DNA of 64,000 bases from Gemella massiliensis (GCF_900120125.1 NZ_LT635546.1:113228-177227); one strand, 5' to 3'; shown: positions 17,301 to 26,693, counted from the first letter of the stretch. Program-made: numbers and translations. The notes: generated by a model from the sequence alone, not told the origin.

Positions 17301-18183
17301 CCAAGACGGAAAACGACCAACAAAAATCAAAGTAAAATTACTAGCAGATGGAAAAGAAGTAGCTTCAAAAGAAGTGACAGAAAAAGACGGCTGGAAATAC
17401 AGCTTTGATAACTTGGATAAATACAAAGACGGAAAAGAAATCAAATACACAATAGATGAAGAAGTAGTGGAATTCTACGAAAAAACAGTAGATGGTTTCA
17501 ATCTAACAAACAAACACGTTCCTGAAAAAACAAAAGTTGAAGGACTAAAAACTTGGGATGATAATAATAACCAAGACGGAAAACGACCAACAAAAATCAA
17601 AGTAAAATTACTAGCAGATGGAAAAGAAGTAGCTTCAAAAGAAGTGACAGAAAAAGACGGCTGGAAATACAGCTTTGATAACTTGGATAAATACAAAGAC
17701 GGAAAAGAAATCAAATACACAATAGATGAAGAAGTAGTGGAATTCTACGAAAAAACAGTAGATGGTTTCAATCTAACAAACAAACACGTTCCTGAAAAAA
17801 CAAAAGTTGAAGGACTAAAAACATGGAACGACAATAACAACCAAGATGGAAAACGACCAACAAAAATCAAAGTAAAACTACTAGCAGATGGAAAAGAAGT
17901 AGCTTCAAAAGAAGTGACAGAAAAAGACGGCTGGAAATACAGCTTTGATAACTTGGATAAATACAAAGACGGAAAAGAAATTAACTATACAATAGATGAA
18001 GAAGATGTAGCAGGATATACAAAAGAAATAAATGGTTATAATTTAACAAATAAATTATTACCACCGCCACCAACACCGCCACTACCAAAAACAGGACTAA
18101 CAGACAGTGGATTAGGAAACTTAGGAATAGCATTGTTGGCAGCTGCGTTATTAATAGTAGGTAGAAAAAAATATCTACGATAA
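14332..18183 (+). CDS. LPXTG-anchored collagen-binding-type adhesin with 8 Cna_B repeats
   Basis: A 1283-residue surface adhesin. It has a signal peptide (MKKKIFIW, cleavage near ARAEGG) and a low-complexity stretch to about residue 110. An SdrG/Cna-like Ig domain ends in a TYTDYPEKHSDV latch-type segment. A collagen-binding domain follows (GWQDKDNKSLFHYSI, YTPSDGEIFKNKA), then a SpaA/prealbumin-like domain (GAEFQVTRDATGQVIG, YTIKETKAPDGY). Eight Cna_B repeats of about 90 residues start near 523 (KTWDDNNNQDGKRP), before a proline linker and LPKTG at 1251 with a membrane span and RKKYLR. Sortase would link it to peptidoglycan. The ligand is probably host matrix, by family only. Repeat 4 is divergent (VDGNTSKV). 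Confidence 0.92.
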   Translation: MKKKIFIWITTVLLICSTILTTVISSNTNIARAEGGKQGENLTTSTKVQKNAVKKETQGKNTEATEKKVSDKVDNTAKTNKKADNTADLGVSAKGTTNIVSEKRGETENISDNIIKSLARNAAIHNDVITKMYIKSYDGGTIPNNTVEMWRTFRVYAEFSLPNNKVKKDDTTTIKLPEQLTFGGSAIKFEVKDADGNLVANAVIDPNTKTITLTYTDYPEKHSDVKGELFFYARVDETRVKEEKNIDLKFTISNDVTISAGTLHYKGPNPKYHSIIEKVGWQDKDNKSLFHYSIAINESEEDLKGVRVQDRLDDNTYGVKMLQDTVRIYKVKWYWDNGHWKHKDDKDVTNNYKAKIKWDPDQKGFSLELGDIGKEGYYIKYDIKADYTPSDGEIFKNKATLKYNGKINTDAEFTLNYLAAGGKAEGYVYSINLLKKDKDGGKALKGAEFQVTRDATGQVIGKFTTDADGKISIKGLLKDNYTIKETKAPDGYKLDPTEIKIGPNDFGSDKSVTKEVLNEKAKIKICGTKTWDDNNNQDGKRPSKIKVKLLADGKEVDSKEVTEKDGWKYSFDNLDKYNKDGKEIKYTVDEEVVEFYEKTVDGFNLTNKHVPEKTKVEGLKTWNDNNNQDGKRPTKIKVKLLADGKEVASKEVTEKDGWKYSFDNLDKYKDGKEIKYTIDEEVVEFYEKTVDGFNLTNKHVPEKTKVEGLKTWNDNNNQDGKRPTKIKVKLLADGKEVASKEVTEKDGWKYSFDNLDKYKDGKEIKYTIDEEVVAGYTKEINGYNLKNNYTPEIVNIAGTKTWDDNNNQDGKRPSKIKVILNKTVDGNTSKVAEKEVTKDNWNYEFKNLPKYENGKEVKYTIDEEVVEFYEKTVDGFNLTNKHVPEKTKVEGLKTWDDNNNQDGKRPTKIKVKLLADGKEVASKEVAEKDGWEYSFDNLDKYKDGKEIKYTIDEEVVEFYEKTVDGFNLTNKHVPEKTKVEGLKTWDDNNNQDGKRPTKIKVKLLADGKEVASKEVTEKDGWKYSFDNLDKYKDGKEIKYTIDEEVVEFYEKTVDGFNLTNKHVPEKTKVEGLKTWDDNNNQDGKRPTKIKVKLLADGKEVASKEVTEKDGWKYSFDNLDKYKDGKEIKYTIDEEVVEFYEKTVDGFNLTNKHVPEKTKVEGLKTWNDNNNQDGKRPTKIKVKLLADGKEVASKEVTEKDGWKYSFDNLDKYKDGKEINYTIDEEDVAGYTKEINGYNLTNKLLPPPPTPPLPKTGLTDSGLGNLGIALLAAALLIVGRKKYLR
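15898..18050 (+). repeat. Eight 270-bp Cna_B-coding tandem repeats
   Basis: Units begin near 15898 (273 bp), 16173, 16443, 16713 (divergent), 16992, 17262, 17532 and 17802. Units 5, 6 and 7 differ at only a few bases, as do 2 and 3, so copy number has changed recently by recombination. Confidence 0.9.
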
Positions 18184-18246
18184 TTAATATCTTTGTAATA
18201 AAGTTAATGGAATAAATTATACAATAAAATTTAGTATGTAAATTTT
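18184..18246. other. Adhesin 3' flank shared with the second adhesin
   Basis: The first 45 bases after the stop (TAATTAATATCTTTGTAATA and onward) are almost identical to those after the second adhesin at 22952, then the flanks diverge. No terminator hairpin is seen before the insertion element begins. Confidence 0.7.
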
Positions 18247-19728
18247 GGTTCTATGTCAAATACGGGGCATAAGAAAAAATAAAGGTGAAATGCTAAGCAA
18301 CACAATGTTGCTTAGCATTTTTCAAATCGCCCTTAAAAGGAATATTATTTTTATACTCAGAAACAAATAACCTGGAAACAACTAAAATACGTAATCTAAA
18401 GTTATAAAAGCTATTTTATAACCATAAGAAACTCTCTTTAAAACCTTAATCTTATTATTAATACCCTCTAATGAACCGTTAGAAATAGAATGTCTAACAC
18501 TATTAAGCATATACTCCTTATACTTTCGCATTGTATTAACAGCCTTACAAACACCAATAGATAATCCGGAAGTAGATTCATCTATCAAATAACTAAGTAA
18601 GGTATTATTCCTATACTTAATCGCATATCTAATATCCTGAACCCTCTCATAGCTAGCCTTAAATATACAATCTAATCCTAATAAATAATCCAAAATATCA
18701 CGGCTAGTAACTAAACTCCTAAAACTCCTATTAAAGAAAAACTTACCATGAGTAACATTACTTTCATCTTCTAATATCAACTTCCAATTATTCTTCAAAA
18801 GAGTATAATTAATGCCTTTTTGACCTTTAAAACAATTCATTAACTTAACTGTCTTATTAAGCTCTCTATTAATATTTTGGATAATATGAAGCCTATCTAT
18901 AACAATTTCAGCATTAGGAAACTTACTTTTAATTAACTTCATATACGGAGTATAAATATCAATACAAATAGCCTTAACATTATATCTAGCCTCCTTAGAA
19001 AATCTGGAAAAATAATTATTTAAAATATACTCGGTTCTACCATCGACTGTATCAATAATCTCACGAGTTAAAGCATTAGAAAAGATAAAGCTCATACCAT
19101 TTTTACTATCTTTAGTAAACTTTAACTCATCAAAACATAAATACTCAGGTAAGAAGGAATAATTAGTTATATCAACATGAGATTTACAATCATAAAGAGT
19201 TCGTATAACAGTATTAATCGATACATTATTCATTTTAGCAATTTGTTTAAAAGAAAGAGTATCAGCTAAATCACTCATTATAGAAAACTTAACATTTTTA
19301 GAAATACTACAGTATTTATCTACAAAAGAAGTAGTAGCTACAAACTTTTTATTACAAGATTTACATTTAAAACGTTGTTTTTTTAATTCCAAATAAGCAG
19401 GAATACCAGATATTTTTAATAGATTAATTCTAGTAAGTTCATTAAAGCCGTTTTTAACTACAGTATAACCTTTATTAAGACAACCACAGCATTCACACTT
19501 ATTAGGAGTATAGGATAAAGTACCTTTAAATACAAAGAGCTTTTGATTATTTTTTATAATTTCGTTATGTGTTTTCTCAATAGTTATGTTTTTATCTTTT
19601 ATTTGTAGTAGGTTTTTAATGAATTCTCCCTCTTTTATTTCTTTTGATTTTGTGTTAAAATTATTCATGACAGATATCCTTTCGTAGTTTATTTTTTTGC
19701 ACTTTAATTATATTGGATATTTGTCTTT
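18247..19728 (-). mobile_element. ISL3-family element, copy 1, right end lost
   Basis: The left end GGTTCTATGTCAAATACGGG corresponds to the GGCTCTGTGTCAAATACGGG end of the two complete copies. Similarity stops at about 19728, after GGATATTTGTCTTT, where the sequence continues as an IS3-type remnant. The right inverted repeat and target duplication are therefore missing and the element can no longer move as a unit. Confidence 0.85.
18382..19668 (-). CDS. ISL3-family transposase, C-terminal frameshift
   Basis: A 428-residue ISL3 transposase. The N-terminal zinc finger (CECCGCLNKGY) and second Cys pair (FKCKSCNKKF) are followed by an HTH (SFKQIAKMNNVSINTV) and the DDE core (YLCFDELKFTKD, AICIDIYTPYM, VIDRLHIIQN). 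Unlike the two twins further on it has no internal stop or duplication. Near 18420 two extra bases (TATAAAATAGC against TATAATAGC) shift the last 40 or so residues, so the protein ends in ITLDYVF. Activity is doubtful. Confidence 0.85.
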   Translation of the reverse strand: MNNFNTKSKEIKEGEFIKNLLQIKDKNITIEKTHNEIIKNNQKLFVFKGTLSYTPNKCECCGCLNKGYTVVKNGFNELTRINLLKISGIPAYLELKKQRFKCKSCNKKFVATTSFVDKYCSISKNVKFSIMSDLADTLSFKQIAKMNNVSINTVIRTLYDCKSHVDITNYSFLPEYLCFDELKFTKDSKNGMSFIFSNALTREIIDTVDGRTEYILNNYFSRFSKEARYNVKAICIDIYTPYMKLIKSKFPNAEIVIDRLHIIQNINRELNKTVKLMNCFKGQKGINYTLLKNNWKLILEDESNVTHGKFFFNRSFRSLVTSRDILDYLLGLDCIFKASYERVQDIRYAIKYRNNTLLSYLIDESTSGLSIGVCKAVNTMRKYKEYMLNSVRHSISNGSLEGINNKIKVLKRVSYGYKIAFITLDYVF

Positions 19729-20084
19729 GTTTTGTTGTATTATTAGTCTTTTCATCCCATTATCAGCACTGTTTGCTAAAATATCACTCTCCATTTTTAA
19801 ACTTTTGATTTTCTTTTCTTAATCGTAGTAGTTTTTTTCTTTTTCTATTAAGTTATCTGCGTGTTTGAATGAACATGTTTTTTTGATTGTTTTATCCATC
19901 TAGCTAGTGTGCTTGAGGATAATTCATATTCTCTCATTATCTCGCTTTTTCTTTTTCCTGTCTTGTATAATTCTACTATTTGTTTTATAAATTCTTGGCT
20001 AAACACTCTTCGTTCTCTTCGGTTTGACTCTCCTTTTTTTATTATATCTTTCTTACTAATATCTGTCTAGTTTATTCTAGCCCA
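19729..20084 (-). mobile_element. IS3-family remnant (orfA fragment)
   Basis: On the minus strand a decayed orfA reads from about 20040: FSQEFIKQIVELYKTGKRKS, then SEIMREYELSSSTLARWIKQ, a typical IS3/IS150 helix-turn-helix, before a stop. A second frame carries MESDILANSADNGMKR and the IS3 orfB-like NKDKYP. The right edge ATTCTAGCCCA (to 20084) matches a TGGGCTAGAAT terminus. orfB is missing: the fragment is fused to the ISL3 copy at AAAGACAAATATCC, a string both share. Confidence 0.75.
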
Positions 20085-20518
20085 ATCACTAATAAAAAAT
20101 ATAATTGGATATTTATTAATTATAATAAAGAATGAAAATTAAAAATATGTAGAAGAGAAATAATAAAATAGTATGAAGAATAAATAAAAAATAATTGTAG
20201 ATAATCAAAATCTCTAACACAGTAAAATTATATGAAAATTAGTAATTATTAATATTAAAAATAACTATTTTGAAATTATTTTATATAAATTATTCAACAA
20301 TTTAAGGTGAAAAAATAATAAGAAAACAAAAAAGTATTATAATGAAACTCAAGAATTATTTTACAATATAATTTTGATGTGTTATAATCTACCGCATAGT
20401 GGGAATACTAGTTTGCACTATTTTATTAGATTAAATTAATTTACTGGTGTTTTATAATATCGTAAAAAATGTGTAAAATAAATCCTACTTAAAAATATAA
20501 AGAAAGGAAGCATTATTC
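20085..20518 (+). promoter_or_regulatory. AT-rich promoter region of the second adhesin
   Basis: No gene. Near the right end are two -10-like elements about 68 bases apart (TGTTATAAT near 20382 and TTTTATAAT near 20452) and TGTAAAATAAATCCTAC, identical to the right arm of the inverted repeat before the first adhesin. The left arm is only partly kept (GAATTATTTTACA). AGAAAGGAAG precedes the ATG. Confidence 0.5.
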
Positions 20519-22951
20519 ATGAAAAAGAAAATTTTTATATGGATAGCAACTATACTTTTAATATGTAGTACAATACTAACTACAATTATAAGTTCAAATT
20601 CAAATATTGCTAATGCAGTAGGGGGAGAGCAGGGAAGAAATAGTGCTGGTGTGCTAAAAAAAGAAGTTAAAGATAAAGATTCCAAAGAACCTACAGAAAA
20701 GAAATCTAATGATAGAGCACTGGAACAGTTAAGAAATATAAATAAAGGGATTGAAAATATAACACTGAAAAAAAGAGATGATGTTAAGAATATTTCAGAT
20801 AATATAATTAATGATCTATCTAGAGATGTTATGGAGAGAGATAATGTCATAAAAACTTTTAATGTAACAGATTTAAATGGGAAACCACTTAGTGGTGAAG
20901 TTGAGAAGTGGCAAAATTTTAAAGTAACTGGAACATTTGAATTGCCTAATAATGTAGTTCGAAAAGGAGATACAACTACAATAAAGTTACCTGAACAATT
21001 AACCTTTGGTGGGGGATCACTAAATTTTAGTATAAAAGATTCTAAAAATAATGTTGTTGCTAATGCTTTAATAAATCCAAATACTAAAACTATTACCTTG
21101 ACGTATACAGATTATCCGGAAAAATATTCAGATGTAAAGGGAGAATTTTACTTTTATGCAAGGGTAGATGAATCTAGAATTAAGCAGGAAATAGATATAG
21201 ACCTTAATTTTACTATAAATAATAAAGTAATTATTTCTTCTGGAAAATTACATTATAAAGGACCTAAAAGATATAATACTACAATGGGAAAAAGTGGTTG
21301 GCAAGACAGAAAAGATAAGAGTTTGTTGCATTATGATATCTCTATTAATAGAAGTATGATAGATTTGAAAAGTGTTAAGATTAAAGATAGATTAGATGAT
21401 AATGTTCAAAATGTAAAAGTATTGCCGAATACCATTAAGATATATAAGTTAGACTGGTATTGGGACAAGGTGCGATGGAAATATAAAAATTTGGAAGAAG
21501 TTACAGCTAATTTTAAGGATAAAATAAAAGTAGATAATGATCAAAAAGGTTTTACTATTGATTTAGGAGATATTGGAAAAAAAGGTTATAAAATAACCTA
21601 TGATATAAGAGCCGGTTATACACCCGCTGATGGAGAGATAATTAAAAATAAAGCTACATTAAAATATAATGGAAAAATTAATACTGATGCAGAATTCACT
21701 TTAAACTATTTGGCAGCCGGAGGAAAAGCGGAAGGATATGTATACTCTATTAATTTACTTAAAAAAGATAAAGATGGAGGAAAAGCACTAAAAGGTGCCG
21801 AATTCCAAGTAACACGTGATGCAACCGGGCAAGTAATAGGGAAGTTTACAACAGATGCTGACGGAAAAATATCAATTAAAGGATTGTTAAAAGATAACTA
21901 TACTATAAAAGAAACCAAAGCACCTGACGGTTATAAATTGGATCCGACAGAAATAAAAATCGGTCCAAGTGACTTCGGTAGCGATAAATCAGTAACTAAA
22001 GAAGTCCTTAACGAAAAAGCTAAAATAAAAATCTGTGGAACAAAAACATGGGACGACAACAATAACCAAGATGGAAAACGTCCAACAAAAATCAAAGTAA
22101 AACTACTAGCAGACGGAAAAGAAGTAGATTCAAAAGAAGTAACGGAAAAAGATGGCTGGAAATACAGCTTTGATAACTTGGACAAATACAACAAAGACGG
22201 AAAAGAAATTAAATACACAGTAGATGAAGAAGTAGTAGAATTCTACGAAAAAACAGTAGACGGCTTTAATCTAACAAACAAACACGTTCCTGAAAAAACA
22301 AAAGTTGAAGGACTAAAAACATGGAACGACAATAACAACCAAGATGGAAAACGACCAACAAAAATCAAAGTAAAACTACTAGCAGATGGAAAAGAAGTAG
22401 CTTCAAAAGAAGTGACAGAAAAAGACGGCTGGAAATACAGCTTTGATAACTTGGATAAATACAAAGACGGAAAAGAAATCAAATACACAATAGATGAAGA
22501 AGTAGTGGAATTCTACGAAAAAACAGTAGACGGCTTCAATCTAACAAACAAACACGTTCCTGAAAAAACAAAAGTTGAAGGACTAAAAACATGGAACGAC
22601 AATAACAACCAAGATGGAAAACGACCAACAAAAATCAAAGTAAAACTACTAGCAGACGGAAAAGAAGTAGCTTCAAAAGAAGTGACAGAAAAAGACGGCT
22701 GGAAATACAGCTTTGATAACTTGGATAAATACAAAGACGGAAAAGAAATTAGCTATACAATAGATGAAGAAGATGTAGCAGGATATACAAAAGAAATAAA
22801 TGGTTATAATTTAACAAATAAATTATTACCACCGCCACCAACACCGCCACTACCAAAAACAGGACTAACAGACAGTGGATTAGGAAACTTAGGAATAGCA
22901 TTGTTGGCAGCTGCATTATTTATAGTAGGTAGAAAAAAAAATCTACGATAA
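20519..22951 (+). CDS. LPXTG-anchored collagen-binding-type adhesin with 3 Cna_B repeats
   Basis: An 810-residue paralogue of the adhesin at 14332: the same signal peptide, Ig-like and collagen-binding domains (GWQDRKDKSLLHYDI), SpaA-like domain, three Cna_B repeats, proline linker and LPKTG at 778 with RKKNLR tail. The N-terminal 380 residues differ at many positions, whereas from about base 21643 onward the DNA is nearly identical to the first gene. Ligand-binding parts have thus diverged while stalk and anchor have been kept uniform. It is monocistronic and would be anchored by sortase. Confidence 0.92.
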   Translation: MKKKIFIWIATILLICSTILTTIISSNSNIANAVGGEQGRNSAGVLKKEVKDKDSKEPTEKKSNDRALEQLRNINKGIENITLKKRDDVKNISDNIINDLSRDVMERDNVIKTFNVTDLNGKPLSGEVEKWQNFKVTGTFELPNNVVRKGDTTTIKLPEQLTFGGGSLNFSIKDSKNNVVANALINPNTKTITLTYTDYPEKYSDVKGEFYFYARVDESRIKQEIDIDLNFTINNKVIISSGKLHYKGPKRYNTTMGKSGWQDRKDKSLLHYDISINRSMIDLKSVKIKDRLDDNVQNVKVLPNTIKIYKLDWYWDKVRWKYKNLEEVTANFKDKIKVDNDQKGFTIDLGDIGKKGYKITYDIRAGYTPADGEIIKNKATLKYNGKINTDAEFTLNYLAAGGKAEGYVYSINLLKKDKDGGKALKGAEFQVTRDATGQVIGKFTTDADGKISIKGLLKDNYTIKETKAPDGYKLDPTEIKIGPSDFGSDKSVTKEVLNEKAKIKICGTKTWDDNNNQDGKRPTKIKVKLLADGKEVDSKEVTEKDGWKYSFDNLDKYNKDGKEIKYTVDEEVVEFYEKTVDGFNLTNKHVPEKTKVEGLKTWNDNNNQDGKRPTKIKVKLLADGKEVASKEVTEKDGWKYSFDNLDKYKDGKEIKYTIDEEVVEFYEKTVDGFNLTNKHVPEKTKVEGLKTWNDNNNQDGKRPTKIKVKLLADGKEVASKEVTEKDGWKYSFDNLDKYKDGKEISYTIDEEDVAGYTKEINGYNLTNKLLPPPPTPPLPKTGLTDSGLGNLGIALLAAALFIVGRKKNLR

Positions 22952-23017
22952 TTAATATCTTTGTAGTAAAGTTAATGGAATAAATTATACAATAAAAACT
23001 TGATGTATGGATTTATA

Positions 23018-23075
23018 TGTATAATAAATTTAAGGGTATGGATTTTTTTCCATACCCTATATTTATTATACAACC
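23018..23075. repeat. Solo ISL3-end hairpin downstream of the second adhesin
   Basis: A large hairpin (23017-23042 with 23049-23074) whose right arm TATTTATTATACAACC equals the right terminus of the complete ISL3 copies, and whose centre GGTATGGATTTTTTTCCATACC resembles the hairpin at that terminus. It is an ISL3-derived scar or MITE-like element and may now work as the adhesin terminator. Confidence 0.65.
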
Positions 23076-23156
23076 GAAAATTTTAAACATACTTAAAGAA
23101 AAAATGTTACCGTCGTTACTTCTATTCTTTTTTTTCTTTGTAAAAAAATGTATTCA

Positions 23157-23165
23157 TGATATAAT
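23157..23165 (+). promoter_or_regulatory. Extended -10 promoter of pnp
   Basis: TGA-TATAAT, with only a weak TTTGTA at the -35 position. Confidence 0.5.
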
Positions 23166-23216
23166 AAAATAGTCGATTTATATAAAGATTAGAAAAAATA
23201 TTGAAAGGAAATAGAG

Positions 23217-25304
23217 ATGTTTCAAGAGAAAAAAATTTATACAACTCAATGGGCAGGGAAACGATTAACTGTGGAGTTAGGTGAGATGGCGAAGCAAGCT
23301 AATGCAGCAGTAGTAGTTAAATATGGGGATACTGTTGTATTAACGACAGCGGTTGCTTCTAAAGAAGCAAAAGATGTAGATTTCTTTCCGTTAACAGTAA
23401 ACTATGAAGAGAAAATGTATGCTGTCGGAAAAATTCCGGGCGGTTTTTTAAGACGTGAAGGACGTCCGGGGACAGAGGCGACGTTGGCGGCACGTTTGAT
23501 TGATAGACCGATTAGACCATTGTTTGAAGATGGTTTTAGAAATGAAGTACAGGTTATTTCAACAGTCTTGTCAGTAGAGTATGATAGTGATCCGGTAATG
23601 GCAGCAATGTTAGGCAGCTCATTAGCATTATCAGTATCTAATATTCCGTTTAAAGGACCTATAGCCGGTGTTACTGTTGGATTTATAAATGGAGAATATA
23701 TAATTAATCCAAGTGTTGAACAACTTGAAAAATCAGAAATAGATTTAAAAGTAGCCGGAACAATAGAAGCAATTAACATGGTTGAAGCCGGAGCAAAAGA
23801 GGTATCGGAAGAAGTAATGTTAAATGCTATTATGTTTGGACATGAAGAAATTAAACGTCTTATTACTTTCCAACAGAAAATTGTTAACGAAATTGGTCAA
23901 GAAAAAATGGAAATTGAGCTGAAAGTCATTGATGAAACTATTTATAATGAAGTGTTGGAACTTGCACTAACCGATATGAAAACTTCAATAGCAATAAAGG
24001 ACAAACAAGAACGTGATGAAGCTATTAATTCTGTAAAAGAAAGAGTAACAGCGATATTTGAAGAACGTGTAAGCGATGAAGATGAACTAGATATAGTTAA
24101 AGAAGCAAAACTTTCATTAGATAAGATTGTAAAAGATGAAGTTCGTCGTGAAATAACTGAAGATAAAGTAAGACCTGACGGGCGAGCTTTAACGGAAATA
24201 AGACCACTGGCATCACGTATTGATGTATTACCGAGAACTCATGGATCAGCCTTATTTACTCGTGGACAAACGCAATCGTTAGGTGTCGTTACGCTAGGCA
24301 ATATATCTGACGAACAAATAATTGACGATTTGACACAAGAAGAAAATAAACGTTTTATGCTTCATTATAATTTTCCGGCATTTTCTGTAGGTGAAGTAGG
24401 GTTCAGTCGTGCACCTGGCCGTCGTGAGATAGGACATGGTGCATTAGGTGAACGTGCATTATCACAGGTTATACCGTCAAAAGAAGATTTTCCTTATACA
24501 ATTCGTGTTGTATCGGAAATTTTGGAATCAAACGGTTCAAGTTCGCAAGCAACAATTTGTTCAGGGTCTATGGCACTTATGGCAGCAGGGGTTCCAATTA
24601 AATCACAAGTAGCCGGTATAGCCATGGGACTTGTAAAAAAAGATGAACATTATACTATTTTAACGGATATTCAAGGTATGGAAGATCATCTTGGAGATAT
24701 GGACTTTAAAGTAGCCGGGACAGCAGAAGGTATAACAGCACTTCAAATGGATATAAAAATTGATGGGCTTAGTGAGCAAATATTAAAAGAATCTTTGGAG
24801 CAAGCCCGTATAGGAAGACTTCAAATTCTAGCACACATGAATGAAGTAATTTCTGAACCACGTCAAGATGTTTCAGTATATGCACCAAAAATTAAAATTA
24901 TTAAAATTAAACCTGAAAAAATTAAAGATGTTATAGGTTCCGGCGGTAAGGTTATTAATGAAATTATTGAACAAACAGGTGTTAAAATTGATATTGAACA
25001 GACGGGAGAAGTATTTATTTCATCACCGGATTTGGAGCAAATTAATAAAGCAATAGATATTATTGAAAATATAGTAAGAGAAGCAGAAGTAGGGGAAATT
25101 TATTTAGCGGAAGTAAAACGTATTGAAAAATTCGGCGCTTTTGTTGAGTTATTCCCCGGTGTCGACGCCCTTGTACATATTTCGAAATTAGCTAAAGAAC
25201 GTGTAAATAAAGTGGAAGATGTTGTAAAAATCGGTGATACTTTAAAAGTTAAAGTTATAAAAATTGACGAAAAAGGTCGTGTCGATGCCACTGCTAATTT
25301 CTAG
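23217..25304 (+). CDS. pnp: Polyribonucleotide nucleotidyltransferase (PNPase)
   Basis: 695 residues. Two RNase PH domains (the second from about 315, with [11 protein letters not shown] and [10 protein letters not shown], the latter bearing the catalytic Asp) flank a helical linker. A KH domain ([15 protein letters not shown]) and an S1 domain ([20 protein letters not shown]) follow. It degrades RNA 3' to 5' using phosphate and works with RNase J and RNase Y, both also in this window. AAAGGAAATAGAG precedes the ATG. The tail after S1 is short (VDATANF), at the low end for the family. Confidence 0.97.
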   Translation: MFQEKKIYTTQWAGKRLTVELGEMAKQANAAVVVKYGDTVVLTTAVASKEAKDVDFFPLTVNYEEKMYAVGKIPGGFLRREGRPGTEATLAARLIDRPIRPLFEDGFRNEVQVISTVLSVEYDSDPVMAAMLGSSLALSVSNIPFKGPIAGVTVGFINGEYIINPSVEQLEKSEIDLKVAGTIEAINMVEAGAKEVSEEVMLNAIMFGHEEIKRLITFQQKIVNEIGQEKMEIELKVIDETIYNEVLELALTDMKTSIAIKDKQERDEAINSVKERVTAIFEERVSDEDELDIVKEAKLSLDKIVKDEVRREITEDKVRPDGRALTEIRPLASRIDVLPRTHGSALFTRGQTQSLGVVTLGNISDEQIIDDLTQEENKRFMLHYNFPAFSVGEVGFSRAPGRREIGHGALGERALSQVIPSKEDFPYTIRVVSEILESNGSSSQATICSGSMALMAAGVPIKSQVAGIAMGLVKKDEHYTILTDIQGMEDHLGDMDFKVAGTAEGITALQMDIKIDGLSEQILKESLEQARIGRLQILAHMNEVISEPRQDVSVYAPKIKIIKIKPEKIKDVIGSGGKVINEIIEQTGVKIDIEQTGEVFISSPDLEQINKAIDIIENIVREAEVGEIYLAEVKRIEKFGAFVELFPGVDALVHISKLAKERVNKVEDVVKIGDTLKVKVIKIDEKGRVDATANF

Positions 25305-25315
25305 GAGAACAAGTT

Positions 25316-25585
25316 ATGGAATTATTTGAGAAAGAAAGACGTGGTATTTACGTTTATTTTAAAAGTTTTAAAGATTTAAACAAATTAGAGAAATATGGGA
25401 ATTTTATTTCTTACTCTAGACGTGGGAGATATGCCTGTATTTATGTTGATGAAAGTAGAATAGAATCTATTATAGCAGATTTGAAAAAGAAAAAATTTGT
25501 GAAAAAAATAGAATTATCACAAATGTCAGATCTGCACCTTAGCTTTGAACATTTAGATAAAAATTTATCTTTATCACAAGGATAG
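25316..25585 (+). CDS. ylbG: YlbG family protein (UPF0298)
   Basis: An 89-residue DUF2129 protein. It starts after AGGAGAACA and carries the family pattern GIYVYFKSFKDLNKLEKYGN, SRRGRYACIYVD and FVKKIELS. Its place before rsmD (ylbH) and coaD (ylbI) is the same as in Bacillus and Staphylococcus. The function is not known. Confidence 0.85.
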   Translation: MELFEKERRGIYVYFKSFKDLNKLEKYGNFISYSRRGRYACIYVDESRIESIIADLKKKKFVKKIELSQMSDLHLSFEHLDKNLSLSQG

Positions 25586-25589
25586 AATA

Positions 25590-25613
25590 AAGGAGGATAT
25601 TAACCTCCTTTTT
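25590..25613 (+). terminator. Terminator or attenuator between ylbG and rsmD
   Basis: AAGGAGG pairs with CCTCCTT around ATATTAA, followed by TTTG. The stem sequesters a Shine-Dalgarno-like GGAGG and the T-run is short, so it could be a partial terminator only. Confidence 0.6.
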
Positions 25614-25645
25614 GCAAAAATTACTAAATATTTGTGTGAGGAACA

Positions 25646-26197
25646 ATGAGAGTAATAGCAGGAAAATATAAATCTATAAAATTAAATGCTGTTGAAGGGA
25701 TGAACACCCGACCGACAACTGATAAAATAAAAGAAAATTTATTTAACATGATTGATTGTTATGATCTTAAAGTATTGGATCTTTTTGGTGGAACAGGAGG
25801 ACTAGGTATAGAAAGTCTTAGCCGTGGAGCAAAACATGCTACATTTATTGATGGAAGTAGTAATGCTATAAAGACTATTCGTTCGAATGTGGAAAGATGT
25901 AAGATTGATAAAAAAAATTATGAAATTTATTGTAACGACTATAAGAGAGCTTTAAAAATTTTTTGGAAAAAAGAAGAAAAGTTTGATTTGATTTTTTTAG
26001 ATCCTCCTTATAATAAAGGTCTTATTGACTGCAGCTTGCAAGCTATATTAGAAAATAATATATGTGCAAATAAGTGTTTAGTTGTTTGCGAAAAGAGTAA
26101 TACGGAAAAAATTACAATAAAAGATAAAAAATTGGAGATTATAAAAGAAAAACAGTATGGCATAACAGACATAATAATCTTTGAGTATGGAGAATGA
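25646..26197 (+). CDS. rsmD: 16S rRNA (guanine966-N2)-methyltransferase RsmD
   Basis: A 183-residue Rossmann-fold methyltransferase. The N-terminus [10 protein letters not shown] and [13 protein letters not shown] are family signatures. The SAM site is [20 protein letters not shown], and the catalytic DPPYNKG is present. It methylates G966 of 16S rRNA in the small subunit. It ends 2 bases before the preferred coaD start. Confidence 0.95.
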   Translation: MRVIAGKYKSIKLNAVEGMNTRPTTDKIKENLFNMIDCYDLKVLDLFGGTGGLGIESLSRGAKHATFIDGSSNAIKTIRSNVERCKIDKKNYEIYCNDYKRALKIFWKKEEKFDLIFLDPPYNKGLIDCSLQAILENNICANKCLVVCEKSNTEKITIKDKKLEIIKEKQYGITDIIIFEYGE

Positions 26198-26199
26198 AA

Positions 26200-26691
26200 A
26201 TGAAGAAAAAGATAGCAATCGTACCCGGAAGTTTTGATCCAATTACATATGGGCATATTGATATAATAAAAAGAAGCGTAGAATTGTTTGATGAGGTAAT
26301 AGTGGCTATTTTGGTCAATCCTGACAAGAAGTACCTATTTACTCTTGAAGAACGTGTTGAAATGATAGAAAAATCAATAGAAAATATAAAAAATGTTAGA
26401 GTTGATTCGTTTTCAGGGTTATTAGTTAATTATGCGAAATCGGTAGGATCTAATGTAATCGTAAGAGGGCTAAGAGCCGTTTCAGATTTTGAATATGAAA
26501 TGCAGCTGACTTTTATGAATAAGGCACTTGATGAAAATATCGAGACTTTTTATATGATGGCAAACAAACAATACTCATTTATAAGTTCCAGTATTGTAAA
26601 AGGTGTATCAGGATTTGGAGCGGATTTATCAAAATTTGTTCCAAAAAATGTGGAAGAAAAATTAGAAATGAAAATGAAAGAGAGAGAATAA
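26200..26691 (+). CDS. coaD: Pantetheine-phosphate adenylyltransferase
   Basis: 163 residues. It makes dephospho-CoA from 4'-phosphopantetheine and [14 protein letters not shown] is the nucleotide-binding site, [12 protein letters not shown] binds substrate and SFISSSIVK is the ISSS-type phosphate loop. ATG 26200 is chosen because GGAG at 26189-26192 is 7 bases upstream; the ATG at 26194 would be 1 base away. Pantothenate uptake (panF) is encoded 2 kb downstream on the same strand, so supply and use of the vitamin are linked. Confidence 0.95.
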   Translation: MKKKIAIVPGSFDPITYGHIDIIKRSVELFDEVIVAILVNPDKKYLFTLEERVEMIEKSIENIKNVRVDSFSGLLVNYAKSVGSNVIVRGLRAVSDFEYEMQLTFMNKALDENIETFYMMANKQYSFISSSIVKGVSGFGADLSKFVPKNVEEKLEMKMKERE

Positions 26692-26693
26692 AA

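Noticed and set aside
15804..17966. A series of antisense reading frames of 73-98 codons across the adhesin repeats (also 21931-22734)
   Set aside because: They exist because the repeated Lys/Glu-rich sense codons leave the opposite frame open. They have no ribosome binding sites and merely mirror the repeat unit.
15898..18050. Regular 270-bp repeats considered as a CRISPR-like or non-coding array
   Set aside because: Unit length is a multiple of three and the reading frame is continuous, encoding Cna_B domains.
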